A stretch of DNA of 64,000 nt from Rhodoferax fermentans (GCF_002017865.1 NZ_MTJN01000002.1:3658001-3722000); one strand, 5' to 3'; positions 47,080 to 55,984 are shown, numbered from the stretch's first letter. Notes: generated by a model not told the origin, from the sequence alone. Numbers and translations are program-made.

Positions 47080-48048
47080 ATGCCTGTTTTGCATCTGACC
47101 CTGCGCCAATTGCAGATTTTTGCGGCCGTGGCGGGCTGTGGCAGCACCACAGCGGCCAGCACCCAACTGGCGCTGTCACAGTCGGCCACCAGTTCGGCCA
47201 TCAACGAGTTGGAGCGCCTGCTGTCACAAAGCCTGTTCGACCGCAGTGGCAAGCGCCTGCTGCTCAACAACAATGGCCGCGACCTGCTGCCGCGTGCGCA
47301 AGCCGTGCTGGATGCGGCCATCACCATCGAGCAAAGCGCCCAGGACGGCCTGGCCCAGGCACACAGCTTGCGCATTGGCGCCAGCACCACCATTGGCAAC
47401 TATGTGCTGCCGAGCTTACTGCGCCAGTTTCTGCAACAGTCAGCCGCGCCAAGCAGCACCTGGCAGTCGCATGTGCTGATTGGCAACACCGAGGTGGTGT
47501 GTGAGGCGGTGGCGGCCTTTGAGCTGGATGTGGGCCTGATCGAAGGGCCCGCACACCTGCCAACATTGAGCATGACACCCTGGCTGCAGGATGAACTGCT
47601 GTTGGTGAGTGCCACACACACCCCGCGCGAGATTGACCCGCAAGATGCAAATGCCCAAACAGCCGAGGTGTCCACCGTGTCGCTCGACGCCTTGCGCGAG
47701 CGGGTCTGGTTGCTGCGAGAACAGGGCTCAGGCACCCGCGAGAGCACCGACCAGTTGCTGTTGCCCTACCTGCATGCTTACCAGCGCAGCATGGTGCTGG
47801 GCAGCTCAGAAGCCATCAAGCTGGCTGCTGCCGAGGGCCTGGGCGTGGCCTGCCTGTCGCATTGGGTGGTGGCAGACTTCATCGCGACCGGGCGGCTGCA
47901 GGTGGTCGCCAGCCCCTTGCCAAGCATGCGTCGCCAGTGTTACCTGGTGGTCCACCGGGACAAAAGCAACACGCCGGCGCTGCGCCACTTTGTAGCGCAG
48001 GCCAACCTGTATGCCACTGCGCGTGGGGCTTTGGCCCCAAGTTATTGA
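47080..48048 (+). CDS. LysR-family regulator beside yeiH (YeiE-like)
   Basis: This 322-residue LysR regulator has an N-terminal winged helix-turn-helix (LTLRQLQIFAAVAGCGSTTAA, then LSQSATSSAINELERLLSQ). An effector-binding domain follows, with RIGASTTIGNYVLPSLLRQF, EGSGTRE-like EQGSGTREST and AAAEGLGVACLSHWV. It matches the CysB/YeiE-like subgroup. The frame is open much further upstream, but the conserved start is the ATG at 47080. It is divergent from yeiH across about 117 bases. Confidence 0.9.
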   Translation: MPVLHLTLRQLQIFAAVAGCGSTTAASTQLALSQSATSSAINELERLLSQSLFDRSGKRLLLNNNGRDLLPRAQAVLDAAITIEQSAQDGLAQAHSLRIGASTTIGNYVLPSLLRQFLQQSAAPSSTWQSHVLIGNTEVVCEAVAAFELDVGLIEGPAHLPTLSMTPWLQDELLLVSATHTPREIDPQDANAQTAEVSTVSLDALRERVWLLREQGSGTRESTDQLLLPYLHAYQRSMVLGSSEAIKLAAAEGLGVACLSHWVVADFIATGRLQVVASPLPSMRRQCYLVVHRDKSNTPALRHFVAQANLYATARGALAPSY

Positions 48049-48058
48049 GCGCTGCGTG

Positions 48059-48526
48059 TCAAGCCGCTGCGCCGAAGTTGTCGGGCATCTGGATCGCCAC
48101 CACCTCACCTCGGGCGGTGGCCACACCGTTGGCGTAGACCGTCGCCTCTACCACCACCTTGCGGCCCTTGATCTCCTTGATGCGGCCACGGATTTCCAGC
48201 GTGACATCAATCGGTGTGGGCTTGAGGTAGTCCACATGCAATGAGCCGGTGACAAACCGGAACGCGGGCAAGCTGTCCATAGCCCGACCCTCTTGCCGAT
48301 ACATCGCTGCCGCTGCGGTGCCGGTGCCGTGGCAGTCGATCAGCGAGGCCAGCAAACCGCCATAGGTGTAACCTGGCACAGCGGTGTGATACGGCTCGGG
48401 GGTGAAACGGGTCACCGTCTCGTCCCCATCCCAATAGGTCTTGATGCGGTGGCCGTGCTCGTTGTTGGCACCACAGCCATAACAATGCGACAGGTTATCA
48501 GGGTAATACTCTTGAAAAGCTTTCAT
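48059..48526 (-). CDS. PaaI-type hotdog thioesterase
   Basis: This 155-residue hotdog-fold protein contains CYGCGANNEHGHRIKTYWDG, YGGLLASLIDCHGTGTAAA and GSLHVDYLKPTPID. The conserved GLLASLIDCHGTGT region corresponds to the PaaI-type catalytic helix. It probably hydrolyses an acyl-CoA thioester. AGGA precedes the ATG at 48526. It follows fbpC on the same strand by about 70 bases. Confidence 0.87.
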   Translation of the reverse strand: MKAFQEYYPDNLSHCYGCGANNEHGHRIKTYWDGDETVTRFTPEPYHTAVPGYTYGGLLASLIDCHGTGTAAAAMYRQEGRAMDSLPAFRFVTGSLHVDYLKPTPIDVTLEIRGRIKEIKGRKVVVEATVYANGVATARGEVVAIQMPDNFGAAA

Positions 48527-48598
48527 GGGGCATCCTGCAAAAGTTGTGGGCAACAGCTGGGCCAAATGTATCAGGCAGCGCCCTGACACCGTCCCCAG

Positions 48599-49666
48599 TC
48601 ACTCAGCAGGGAAAGCCACCACATGGTCCGCCGCCAGGCGGATACCAATCTGCTCACCCACCGCATGGTTATGGTGCGAGGGCACCAGCGACAACACGCG
48701 TTGGCCGCTGGGCAGCAGCAAGCCGTACAAAAACTCGGCCCCGCGAAACGCCTTGCTCTCGACCCTGGCCAACAACGGGCTGCTGTCGTCGTGCTCGATG
48801 TCATCGGGCCGCAGCAATACGTCGACCAGACAACTGTGGGTGCCGTCCGGGCTGACCGCTGGGCGGCATGACACCGGCACCCGGGCATCCAGCACACCTA
48901 ACTCAATAGACACCCGCTGCTGACCCAACACCTCACCGGGCAAAAAAGCGCCCTGCCCGACAAAGTCGGCGACAAAACGGTTGACCGGTCGGTGGTACAG
49001 GTTGTAGGGCGTGTCCCACTGCTGGATGCGGCCCTGGTGCATCACACCGACCCAGTCGGCCAGGGAAAACGCCTCGTGCTGGTCGTGGGTGACGATCAGC
49101 GCGGTGCTGGCTTCCCGTTTGAGGATGTCACGCACCTCAATCGACAAGCGCTCACGCAATTCCACATCCAGGTTGGAAAACGGCTCGTCCATCAGGATCA
49201 GGCGCGGGCGTGGCGCCAGCGCACGCGCCAAGGCCACACGCTGCTGCTGCCCGCCCGAGAGCTGGTGCGGAAACTGGTTAGCCTGGCCGCTCAGCCCCAC
49301 CAGCGCCAGCAGCTCTGCCACCCGCGCGGCAGCCACCGCCTTGGACTGGCCATGCAGGCCAAAGGCCACGTTGTTGGCCACCGTCAAATGGGTGAACAAA
49401 GCATAGTCCTGGAACACCATGCCCACACCGCGCTGTTCGGCGGCCAACATCCAGCCCGGTCGACTGACCAGGGTGTTGCTAATGGCCACCTCACCCTGCT
49501 GGATCGCCTCAAAACCCGCAATACAGCGCAGTGCCGTGGTTTTGCCACAGCCCGATGGCCCGAGCAGGCAGCCGATGTCGCCCTTTTCCAACGAAAAGCT
49601 CAGGTCGGTGATGACGGGACGGCTGCCGTAAGACTGCGACACCGCTTGAAGCAACAATTCAGGCAT
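48599..49666 (-). CDS. fbpC: Ferric iron ABC transporter ATP-binding protein
   Basis: This 355-residue ATPase has Walker A GPSGCGKTTALRC, signature LSGGQQQRVALARALA and Walker B RLILMDEPFSNLD. An OB/TOBE-like C-terminal regulatory domain (about 240-355) is typical of FbpC. It powers periplasmic ferric iron import with FbpA and FbpB. It starts five bases after the fbpB stop. The ATG at 49666 is preferred over a TTG three codons upstream. Confidence 0.93.
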   Translation of the reverse strand: MPELLLQAVSQSYGSRPVITDLSFSLEKGDIGCLLGPSGCGKTTALRCIAGFEAIQQGEVAISNTLVSRPGWMLAAEQRGVGMVFQDYALFTHLTVANNVAFGLHGQSKAVAAARVAELLALVGLSGQANQFPHQLSGGQQQRVALARALAPRPRLILMDEPFSNLDVELRERLSIEVRDILKREASTALIVTHDQHEAFSLADWVGVMHQGRIQQWDTPYNLYHRPVNRFVADFVGQGAFLPGEVLGQQRVSIELGVLDARVPVSCRPAVSPDGTHSCLVDVLLRPDDIEHDDSSPLLARVESKAFRGAEFLYGLLLPSGQRVLSLVPSHHNHAVGEQIGIRLAADHVVAFPAE

Positions 49667-49671
49667 AAAGA

Positions 49672-51348
49672 TCAACAGCGCAGCTTATCCGCGCGCCAGG
49701 TCAAAAACAAAATCGGGACCAAGCCCACCAGCACAATCGCCAGCGACGGCAGCGCCGCGCGCTCCCACTGGCCCTCAGAGGTCATCTCATACACCCGCAC
49801 CGCCAGCGTGTCCCAGCCAAACGGCCGGGTCATCAGGGTGATCGGCATTTCTTTCATGATGTCGACAAAAGCCAGCGCAGCGGCTGTGCTCAGGCTGGCG
49901 CGCAACATCGGCAGGTGCACCCGCGCCAGCAGTCGGCTGGTGCGCGTGCCCAGGCTGCGGGCGGCCTCATCCACATTGCGGGTGATGCGCTGCAGCCCAC
50001 TGTCCATCGGGCCAAAACCCACCGCCAGGAAACGCACCAGATACGCCAGCAACATCACCAGCAGGGAGCCTTTGAAAATCTCGGTGCCCTGAAAACCAAA
50101 CCAATCACGCGCCAGGTCAATCAGGGCATTGTCCAGGGCCGCCACCGGGATGAACAGCCCCACCGCCAGCACCGCGCCCGGAAAGGCGTAGCCCAGCGTG
50201 GCCAGGCGCTGCGTCCAGCGCATCAAGGCGCTGGGCCGCTGGCGACCGGCATACGCCAACAGCACCGAGAACACTACAACTAACAGAGCACCCAGCCCAG
50301 ATAATATAAGGGAGTGCCAGGCAAAAGACCAATAACGGGCGTCCAGATCTTGCACCGCCACATCCAGCGTCCACACCACCAGTTGGGCCACCGGCACCCC
50401 AAACGCCAGCAACAGCACCAGCCCCGAGTAGAGGCAGGCCAGCGCAGCCATGACCGGTGACAACACAATGCGGCGCGACACACCGCTGCGCCCCACCGCC
50501 GCATAACGCATCTGGGCGCGTGAACGCTGCTCCAGCACCACCACCACCAGCACAAACAGGATCAACACCGAGGCCAGTTGGGCGGCCGCTGGCAAAGAAA
50601 ACAAGCTGTACCAGGCCTTGTAGATGGCGGTGGTGAAGGTGTCGATGTTGAAAATTGCCATGGTGCCGAAGTCGGCCAGGGTCTCCATCAGCGCCAGCAT
50701 GAGGCCAGCCACGATCCATGGCCGCGCCATCGGCAGCGCCACCCGGACAAAACCTTGCGTGCGCGACAAACCCAGCGACTGCGCCGCCTCCAAGGCCATC
50801 GCGCCCTGGGTGGCAAAGGCGTTTTTCGAGATCAGGTAAACATAGGGGTACAGCGCCAACGACAGCACCATCACCACCCCACCACGGGAACGCACTTCAG
50901 GCAGGCCGGTGATGCCCCAGCCTTCACGCAGCCAACTCAGGAGCGGGCCGCTGAAGTCCAGCAAGTCGATGGCCACAAAGGCCGTCACATAAGCGGGCAA
51001 AGCCAGGGGCAAGAGCAGCGCCCAGTCAAACAGGCGACGCCCCGGAAACTCACACATGGCCACCAACCAGGCCAGTGACACCCCCAGCAACGTCACCCCG
51101 AAGCCAACACCCAACAACAGCCAGAAGGTGTTGACCAGCAGCTCCGGCAACACAAACTCACTGAGGTGCGACAGGATCGAGCCGTCGATACGGGCGAACG
51201 ACGACAGGCTGACCACCACCGGCACCAGGACCAGCGCGGCCAGCAGCAGCGCAAACAGCACCCAGCCGTCGACCCGAAAGCGCTTTTGGGGGGCAGTGAC
51301 CGCAGTTGCTGCGGCCGGCAAAGGGAAACTGCCCTCAGGCACAGACAC
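49672..51348 (-). CDS. fbpB: Ferric iron ABC transporter permease
   Basis: This 558-residue protein is a fused double permease of the FbpB type with about twelve membrane helices. EAA-type loops include EAAQSLGLSRTQGFVRVALP in the first half and EAARSLGTRTSRLLARVHLP in the second. It forms the membrane channel of the iron transporter. It starts six bases after the fbpA stop. Confidence 0.94.
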   Translation of the reverse strand: MSVPEGSFPLPAAATAVTAPQKRFRVDGWVLFALLLAALVLVPVVVSLSSFARIDGSILSHLSEFVLPELLVNTFWLLLGVGFGVTLLGVSLAWLVAMCEFPGRRLFDWALLLPLALPAYVTAFVAIDLLDFSGPLLSWLREGWGITGLPEVRSRGGVVMVLSLALYPYVYLISKNAFATQGAMALEAAQSLGLSRTQGFVRVALPMARPWIVAGLMLALMETLADFGTMAIFNIDTFTTAIYKAWYSLFSLPAAAQLASVLILFVLVVVVLEQRSRAQMRYAAVGRSGVSRRIVLSPVMAALACLYSGLVLLLAFGVPVAQLVVWTLDVAVQDLDARYWSFAWHSLILSGLGALLVVVFSVLLAYAGRQRPSALMRWTQRLATLGYAFPGAVLAVGLFIPVAALDNALIDLARDWFGFQGTEIFKGSLLVMLLAYLVRFLAVGFGPMDSGLQRITRNVDEAARSLGTRTSRLLARVHLPMLRASLSTAAALAFVDIMKEMPITLMTRPFGWDTLAVRVYEMTSEGQWERAALPSLAIVLVGLVPILFLTWRADKLRC

Positions 51349-51354
51349 CCCGGA

Positions 51355-52362
51355 TCACTTGTAACCGACGCGGTCCATCAGCTTGACGGCCTGCGCCTGC
51401 AGACTACCCGCTTCTTTCACATTGATCAGGTTCGGCTGGAAGCTGCCCCAGGCAGCCACGGTGTCCGCGGGCTTGACCTTGGGGTTCACCGGGTACTCCA
51501 GGTTGTTGTCGGCAAACAGGTTTTGTGCCCGGTCTGACGACAGCCATTCGATCAGCTTTTGTGCGCCAGCCGGGTTTTTGGCATGACGTGTCACACCCGC
51601 GCCAGACACATTGACGTGGACACCCGCTTCTTTGGACGTCAGGTTCTGGTTGGGCCAGAAAATGGCCAGCGGGTATTTGGGTTGGGTCGCCATCAAGCGG
51701 CCATAGTAATAGGTGTTGACCACGGTGGCCGCACATTGGCGGTTGGCGACCGCCTCCATGGCCTTGGTGTCATCGGCAAAAGGTGCGGTGGCCAGGTTGT
51801 TGACCCAGCCTTTGACAATGGCCTCGGTTTTGGGTTCACCGTGCTCGGTGATCATCATCGCCACCAGACTCTGGTTGTAGACCTTCTTGGCGGTGCGCAG
51901 GCACAAACGACCTTTCCACTTGGGGTCAGCCAGGTCCTCGTAGGTGGACAACTCGGACGGTTTCACCATGGTGGTGTTGTAGACGATGGTGCGTGCGCGC
52001 ACCGACAGGCCAAACCACTCATTGCCCGGATCACGCAGATGGGCGGGCACGTTGTCTTGCAAGGCCTTGGACTGAACTGGGCGCAACAGTCCCTGGTGCG
52101 AGGCTTGCCACAAATTGCCAGCATCGACCGTGAGCAACATGTCAGCGGGAGTGTTCTGCCCCTCGGCCTTCAGGCGCTCCATCAGCGGGCCTTCGGCGCC
52201 GGTGATGAACTTGATCTGGACGCCGGTGTCGCGGGTGTAAGCATCAAACAGCGGTTTGATCAACTGCTCGGCGCGGGCGGAATACACCACCACGTCTTCG
52301 GCGGATGCACTCAATGCGGTAGCGGCCAGAACAAGGGCGGCCATCAGTGGCGGAAATGTCAT
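51355..52362 (-). CDS. fbpA: Ferric iron-binding periplasmic protein
   Basis: This 335-residue periplasmic binding protein has a signal peptide ending in ALSASA (about 21). VVVYSARAEQLIKPLFDAY and FITGAEGPLMERLKAEG follow. A tyrosine cluster in VVNTYYYGRLMA matches the iron-binding tyrosines of the FbpA/FutA family. It delivers Fe(III) to FbpB. A Fur box lies 50 bases upstream of the start. Confidence 0.94.
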   Translation of the reverse strand: MTFPPLMAALVLAATALSASAEDVVVYSARAEQLIKPLFDAYTRDTGVQIKFITGAEGPLMERLKAEGQNTPADMLLTVDAGNLWQASHQGLLRPVQSKALQDNVPAHLRDPGNEWFGLSVRARTIVYNTTMVKPSELSTYEDLADPKWKGRLCLRTAKKVYNQSLVAMMITEHGEPKTEAIVKGWVNNLATAPFADDTKAMEAVANRQCAATVVNTYYYGRLMATQPKYPLAIFWPNQNLTSKEAGVHVNVSGAGVTRHAKNPAGAQKLIEWLSSDRAQNLFADNNLEYPVNPKVKPADTVAAWGSFQPNLINVKEAGSLQAQAVKLMDRVGYK

Positions 52363-52411
52363 GTCGGGATGTCCTTCAGCAAGTTGTTGACAGAACGGTC
52401 ATCTTACATCG

Positions 52412-52430
52412 AATGCGAATAGTTATCACT
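52412..52430. promoter_or_regulatory. Fur box proximal to fbpA
   Basis: AATGCGAATAGTTATCACT matches the AATGAGAAT-N-ATTCTCATT pattern, mainly in its left half and centre. It lies 50 bases before the fbpA start and 48 bases from a second box. Confidence 0.7.
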
Positions 52431-52459
52431 TGTGGGGAAATCATGCATAATCCATCGCC

Positions 52460-52478
52460 AATGGGAATAACTCTCATT
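52460..52478. promoter_or_regulatory. Fur box proximal to the DUF2325 gene
   Basis: AATGGGAATAACTCTCATT is close to an ideal AATGAGAAT-N-ATTCTCATT palindrome. It lies 77 bases before the GTG start of the DUF2325 gene, in the gap it shares with fbpA. Confidence 0.82.
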
Positions 52479-52554
52479 TAAACCAATGCAACCTGCGCCC
52501 TCAGGTGCAAGGTGCCAGCCACCCGCTTCGTGAACCCAGAAACAGGAGAGCCTT

Positions 52555-53805
52555 GTGTGCCAAACCCACGCCATCGCTGACCATACCGCCACCAAGCAGG
52601 CCAATCCAGCTGTCGAAACAGCTGCGACCATTCAGACCACCACCGGCTCACGCCGACGCAAGCTGTGGGAACTGGAAGACCGTGCGTTTTGCCCGGTGAT
52701 TGGTGTCTGCCTGCCGATTCCGGTTCTGCGGCGGGTGGTGAACAAGACGTTTCGCGGGCACAACGTCGACACCGACTACGCCCTGCATTCTGGCGCCGTG
52801 GGGCAATGTGGCAGTCGCACTCCCTTGGCCGAAGGCATGCAGCGCGAACTGGAGCAGCGGTATGCCCTGGCCATACGCCAGGCCGCCAGCGTCAAAACCA
52901 CCGAGGCACTGGGCCACTGGTGGAATGAGGCTTCACAAAAAGACCTGGCTGGTCCGCTCTGGGCCACATTGACACATCCCCGCTGCAGTACCGACCTGGA
53001 GCGTCAGATCCTCGGTGAAGTGCACATGCTGCAACACCAGGTGGGTGCCGCACAACGCGCTGACCTGCAACGCCTGCAAACCCTGACAGATCACAACACC
53101 ACGCTGACACGTGAGCTGTCCAATGCGCAACAACGCATCAACCAGTTAGCCAGCGAAGGGGCGAACCGCCTCAAGATGCTGCAAGACCAGGTTTTACAGC
53201 TGCGCACCGAGGTGATCACCCGTGACACCCGCCTGGCCAGCTTGCAACAACAGTTGAGTGCACTGGAGGCCTCGGTGCCAGACCTGGCATGCCGCACGAA
53301 ACAGGCGGCGGACCTGGCCCAACAAGCCAAACAGATCCAGGCCCTGGAACGTGCCTTGCAGCAGGCACAACAGGACAATGAACGCAACAGCCGCGTGATC
53401 GACATCCAGGCTGCTGAACTCAAACGCCTGGCGCCGCAGACCGACGCAGCGCTCACGGATGCAGCATCTGCCCCTCTCAAACCCGTCCAACTGGAAGACC
53501 GTGCCGTGTTGTGTGTGGGTGGGCGCACAGCCAGTGTGCCGCAGTACCGCGACATCATTGAAAGTGTTGGCGCCCGATTTGCCCACCACGACGGTGGTGA
53601 AGAAGAAAGCCTGACCAAACTCGACACCACGCTGGCAGCGGCCGATCTGGTGATCTGCCAGACCGGTTGTATCAGCCACAACGCCTATTGGCGCGTCAAA
53701 GACCACTGCAAACGTACCGGCAAACAATGCCTGTTTGTGGAAAACCCAGGTACTGCCAGCCTCAAACGCGCCCTGTCGGAGTTACAGCACACCGCTGTGG
53801 CATGA
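52555..53805 (+). CDS. DUF2325 coiled-coil protein, Fur-linked
   Basis: This 416-residue soluble protein has three parts. Residues 38-165 form a conserved Cys/His-rich domain (WELEDRAFCPVIGVC, DYALHSGAVGQCGSR, LGEVHMLQHQVGAAQ; C46, C52, H78, C85, C144, H157, H161). A long coiled coil runs from about 165 to 300. Residues 312-405 are a DUF2325 domain (AVLCVGGRTASVPQYRDII, then ADLVICQTGCISHNAYWRV). The start is a GTG with AGGAGAG upstream. Function is unknown. Two Fur boxes in the gap with fbpA suggest iron control, and the first domain could bind a metal. Confidence 0.8.
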   Translation: MCQTHAIADHTATKQANPAVETAATIQTTTGSRRRKLWELEDRAFCPVIGVCLPIPVLRRVVNKTFRGHNVDTDYALHSGAVGQCGSRTPLAEGMQRELEQRYALAIRQAASVKTTEALGHWWNEASQKDLAGPLWATLTHPRCSTDLERQILGEVHMLQHQVGAAQRADLQRLQTLTDHNTTLTRELSNAQQRINQLASEGANRLKMLQDQVLQLRTEVITRDTRLASLQQQLSALEASVPDLACRTKQAADLAQQAKQIQALERALQQAQQDNERNSRVIDIQAAELKRLAPQTDAALTDAASAPLKPVQLEDRAVLCVGGRTASVPQYRDIIESVGARFAHHDGGEEESLTKLDTTLAAADLVICQTGCISHNAYWRVKDHCKRTGKQCLFVENPGTASLKRALSELQHTAVA

Positions 53806-53828
53806 GTTGCTGCACCCAGATGGATTGA

Positions 53829-53860
53829 CCAAACCCAGACCGTTGAGAGCCTGGGTTTGG
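53829..53860. terminator. Bidirectional terminator, DUF2325/hemP
   Basis: CCAAACCCAG (53829-53838) pairs perfectly with CTGGGTTTGG (53851-53860) around a 12-base loop. It lies between two convergent stops. Confidence 0.75.
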
Positions 53861-53867
53861 TGCTGGC

Positions 53868-54077
53868 TTATTTGGTCAGGATAAGTTTGCCCAGTTTGGT
53901 GACCTGCAGGCGGTAAATCACACCCTCGTGCTCGATCGGCACCGACCTGAAACCACGCAATACTGCGGCGCTGGACACAGGCGCTGGCGAGGCCAGCCCA
54001 CGCAAGTTGGCAGACTGTGCCGCCAAGGGCTGAACGGCAACCCCCGCCTGGGTTTCGTGAGCAGACTGCTGTGCCAT
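53868..54077 (-). CDS. hemP: Hemin uptake protein HemP
   Basis: This 69-residue small protein ends with EGVIYRLQVTKLGKLILTK, the HemP signature (YxLxxTxxGKLILTK). In other proteobacteria HemP promotes expression of heme or iron uptake receptors. Its ATG at 54077 overlaps the exbD stop (ATGA), so it is the last gene of tonB-exbB-exbD-hemP. The N-terminal half is not conserved in a way I can recognise. Confidence 0.88.
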   Translation of the reverse strand: MAQQSAHETQAGVAVQPLAAQSANLRGLASPAPVSSAAVLRGFRSVPIEHEGVIYRLQVTKLGKLILTK

Positions 54078-54487
54078 CACTGCCCAGGCTCCGTGACAAA
54101 ACCGATTTTCCGCAAGCCTGCCCGCTGTGCGGCCGCCATCACTTGCGCCACACGTTCATAACGCACCGCCTTGTCACCCCGCAAGTGCAACTCGGGTTGC
54201 GGCTCACGCGCGGCCTCGGTTTCCAACAAACCCGGCAAAGCAGACTCACTCACCAGGGCTTCGTTCCAGTAGTACTGGCCCTGCGCGTCCACGCTGAGCC
54301 GAATGGTCTGCGGCAAAACCACTTGCGGCTGGTTGGCTGCCACCGGCAAGTCCACATTGACCGAGTGCTTCATCACCGGAATGGTGATGATGAAAATAAT
54401 CAGCAACACCAGCATGACATCCACCAGCGGTGTCATGTTGATCTCGCTCATCACATCGTCGGCATCGGATTGGGTTCCAAAAGCCAT
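54077..54487 (-). CDS. exbD: Biopolymer transport protein ExbD
   Basis: This 136-residue protein has a single N-terminal helix (LVDVMLVLLIIFIITIPVM). It includes the proton-pathway aspartate in TPLVDVMLVL, and a periplasmic domain follows. With ExbB it harvests the proton gradient to drive TonB. It starts two bases after the exbB stop. Confidence 0.94.
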   Translation of the reverse strand: MAFGTQSDADDVMSEINMTPLVDVMLVLLIIFIITIPVMKHSVNVDLPVAANQPQVVLPQTIRLSVDAQGQYYWNEALVSESALPGLLETEAAREPQPELHLRGDKAVRYERVAQVMAAAQRAGLRKIGFVTEPGQ

Positions 54488-54489
54488 GC

Positions 54490-55206
54490 TCAGGCCCCCT
54501 TCTTCATCACCACAACATTGCTGGCACCGGTCGAATTCACCCGTGCCCCCGTAACAAAGAAGGCGTGCAGATCATGGGCAAAACTGCCCAGCTTGTTCAG
54601 GATTGCCTTGTTGCCACGCACCAGGGCGTTGTAACCCAGCACCGCCGGAATCGCCACCGCCAGGCCCAAGGCCGTCATGATCAAGGCTTCACCTACTGGC
54701 CCCGCCACCTTGTCGATGGTCGACTGACCCGACATACCAATGCTGAGGAGCGCATGGTAGATGCCCCACACCGTGCCAAACAGACCCACAAAAGGTGCGG
54801 TTGACCCCACCGACGCCAGAATCGCCAAGCCCGACTGCAGGCGTGCCGTGATCTCATCCATGGCATTGCGCAGGCAACGTGTTACCCAGTCGCTGACATC
54901 CAGACTGTCATGCAGATGCACCTTGCTGTTGCGGTGGTGTGCGGCAGCTTCCCGACCTTCAAGAACGATCTGGCGGAACGGGTCCGACGGATCCGAGCCC
55001 AGTTTGTCCAAGGCAGCGGCAAAGTCTTCGCTGTGCCAGAAGTCCGCCGCCTGTCTGGCCTGCTTGCGGTATTTGATGATGTCCAAGGTTTTGAGTGCAA
55101 TCACGATCCAACTGGCCATTGACATCAGCAGCAACAGCACAGCCACCCCCTTGGTCACCCAGTCGCCCTGGGTCCAGACATTGACGATGCCGAATTGCGA
55201 TTCCAT
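54490..55206 (-). CDS. exbB: Biopolymer transport protein ExbB
   Basis: This 238-residue MotA/TolQ/ExbB family protein has three membrane helices, near 18-40, 130-155 and 172-195. They include LASVGSTAPFVGLFGTVWGIYHAL and GEALIMTALGLAVAIPAVLGYN. It forms the proton channel with ExbD. AGGAG lies before the ATG at 55206, 23 bases after tonB. Confidence 0.94.
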   Translation of the reverse strand: MESQFGIVNVWTQGDWVTKGVAVLLLLMSMASWIVIALKTLDIIKYRKQARQAADFWHSEDFAAALDKLGSDPSDPFRQIVLEGREAAAHHRNSKVHLHDSLDVSDWVTRCLRNAMDEITARLQSGLAILASVGSTAPFVGLFGTVWGIYHALLSIGMSGQSTIDKVAGPVGEALIMTALGLAVAIPAVLGYNALVRGNKAILNKLGSFAHDLHAFFVTGARVNSTGASNVVVMKKGA

Positions 55207-55229
55207 TGATAACACTCCTGATTAAAAAA

Positions 55230-55913
55230 CTACTCAAGCACCCAGTTGATGGGCACGTTAAAAGACATGGTGGTGGGCACGCCGTTGCGTTTGCCCGGGA
55301 TGTAACGCCAGCGCATCACCGCGGTCAAGGCGGCCTGATCCAGCGCATCAAAACCACTGGACTTCACCAATCGGGCACTCACCGGCAGACCATCGGTGCC
55401 AATCAGCACACTGTGAATCACCAAACCCTGCTCGCCGCGGCGTTTGCTGGCCAAGGGGTACACCGGCTTGGGGTTTTGCAGATAGTCCGCATCACTGGAA
55501 GGCAAGACCACGGTCGCAGGCGCAGGCGCTGCGGGTGTCGGCGACTCCACCGGGGCAGCAATCGGTGCCGGTGGTGCAACAGGTACAACCGGCACTGTCC
55601 AGGCCTCAGGCGCCGGGGTGTCGGTCCGTACCGCCAGTGTTTGTGGCACAACGGGGGTTTTGGGCTGGGTCACTGGTCGCTTGACCACCACTGGCGGCGC
55701 AGGCGGCATCACACGGGGCGCAGGCGGTTCAATGAACTCACTCAACATCTGCACCGGCACCACCATCTCGACCGCCTGACGCAACAGTCCACTTTGCAGC
55801 GCCCACAGCGCCAGGGCGTGGAACACCAGAACATAGGCCACCACCACAAAAGGACGCCGGTCTGTGGCCGTCATCGACAGCCAGGTTGAGCGTCGCTGTG
55901 TCAGAGACCTCAT
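55230..55913 (-). CDS. tonB: Energy transducer TonB
   Basis: This 227-residue TonB has an N-terminal anchor (FVVVAYVLVFHALALWALQ), a Pro/Val/Thr-rich spacer and a C-terminal domain. The C-terminal domain has YPLASKRRGEQGLVIHSVLIG, SSGFDALDQAALTAVMRWRY and IPGKRNGVPTTMSFNVPI. It transmits energy from ExbBD to the siderophore receptors in the window. Its ATG overlaps the stop of a 24-codon ORF (ATGA), and a Fur box lies upstream of that ORF. Confidence 0.94.
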   Translation of the reverse strand: MRSLTQRRSTWLSMTATDRRPFVVVAYVLVFHALALWALQSGLLRQAVEMVVPVQMLSEFIEPPAPRVMPPAPPVVVKRPVTQPKTPVVPQTLAVRTDTPAPEAWTVPVVPVAPPAPIAAPVESPTPAAPAPATVVLPSSDADYLQNPKPVYPLASKRRGEQGLVIHSVLIGTDGLPVSARLVKSSGFDALDQAALTAVMRWRYIPGKRNGVPTTMSFNVPINWVLE

Positions 55914-55984
55914 TTGCGCAAAACCCAGGCAGCCGCTACAAAAACCATGACCGCACTGCCCCCGAGAATGAAAAGTGTGTTCAT
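55910..55984 (-). CDS. 24-residue membrane ORF coupled to tonB
   Basis: A 25-codon frame (ATG to TGA) lies between the Fur box and tonB, and its stop overlaps the tonB ATG (ATGA). The peptide is MNTLFILGGSAVMVFV plus a short tail ending WVLRK: one hydrophobic helix with a basic C-terminus. It is shorter than most gene finders accept. The overlap and placement favour a translated small membrane protein or a coupling leader. No family is recognised. Confidence 0.5.
   Translation of the reverse strand: MNTLFILGGSAVMVFVAAAWVLRK

Noticed and set aside
50270..50320. Possible copy of the repeat inside fbpB
   Set aside because: Only AGCCC and ATAAGGG are similar, the flanks do not match, and the permease sequence looks normal there.
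52648..52917. 89-codon minus-strand ORF at the start of the DUF2325 gene
   Set aside because: It is antisense to a conserved coding region and has no ribosome binding site or similarity.
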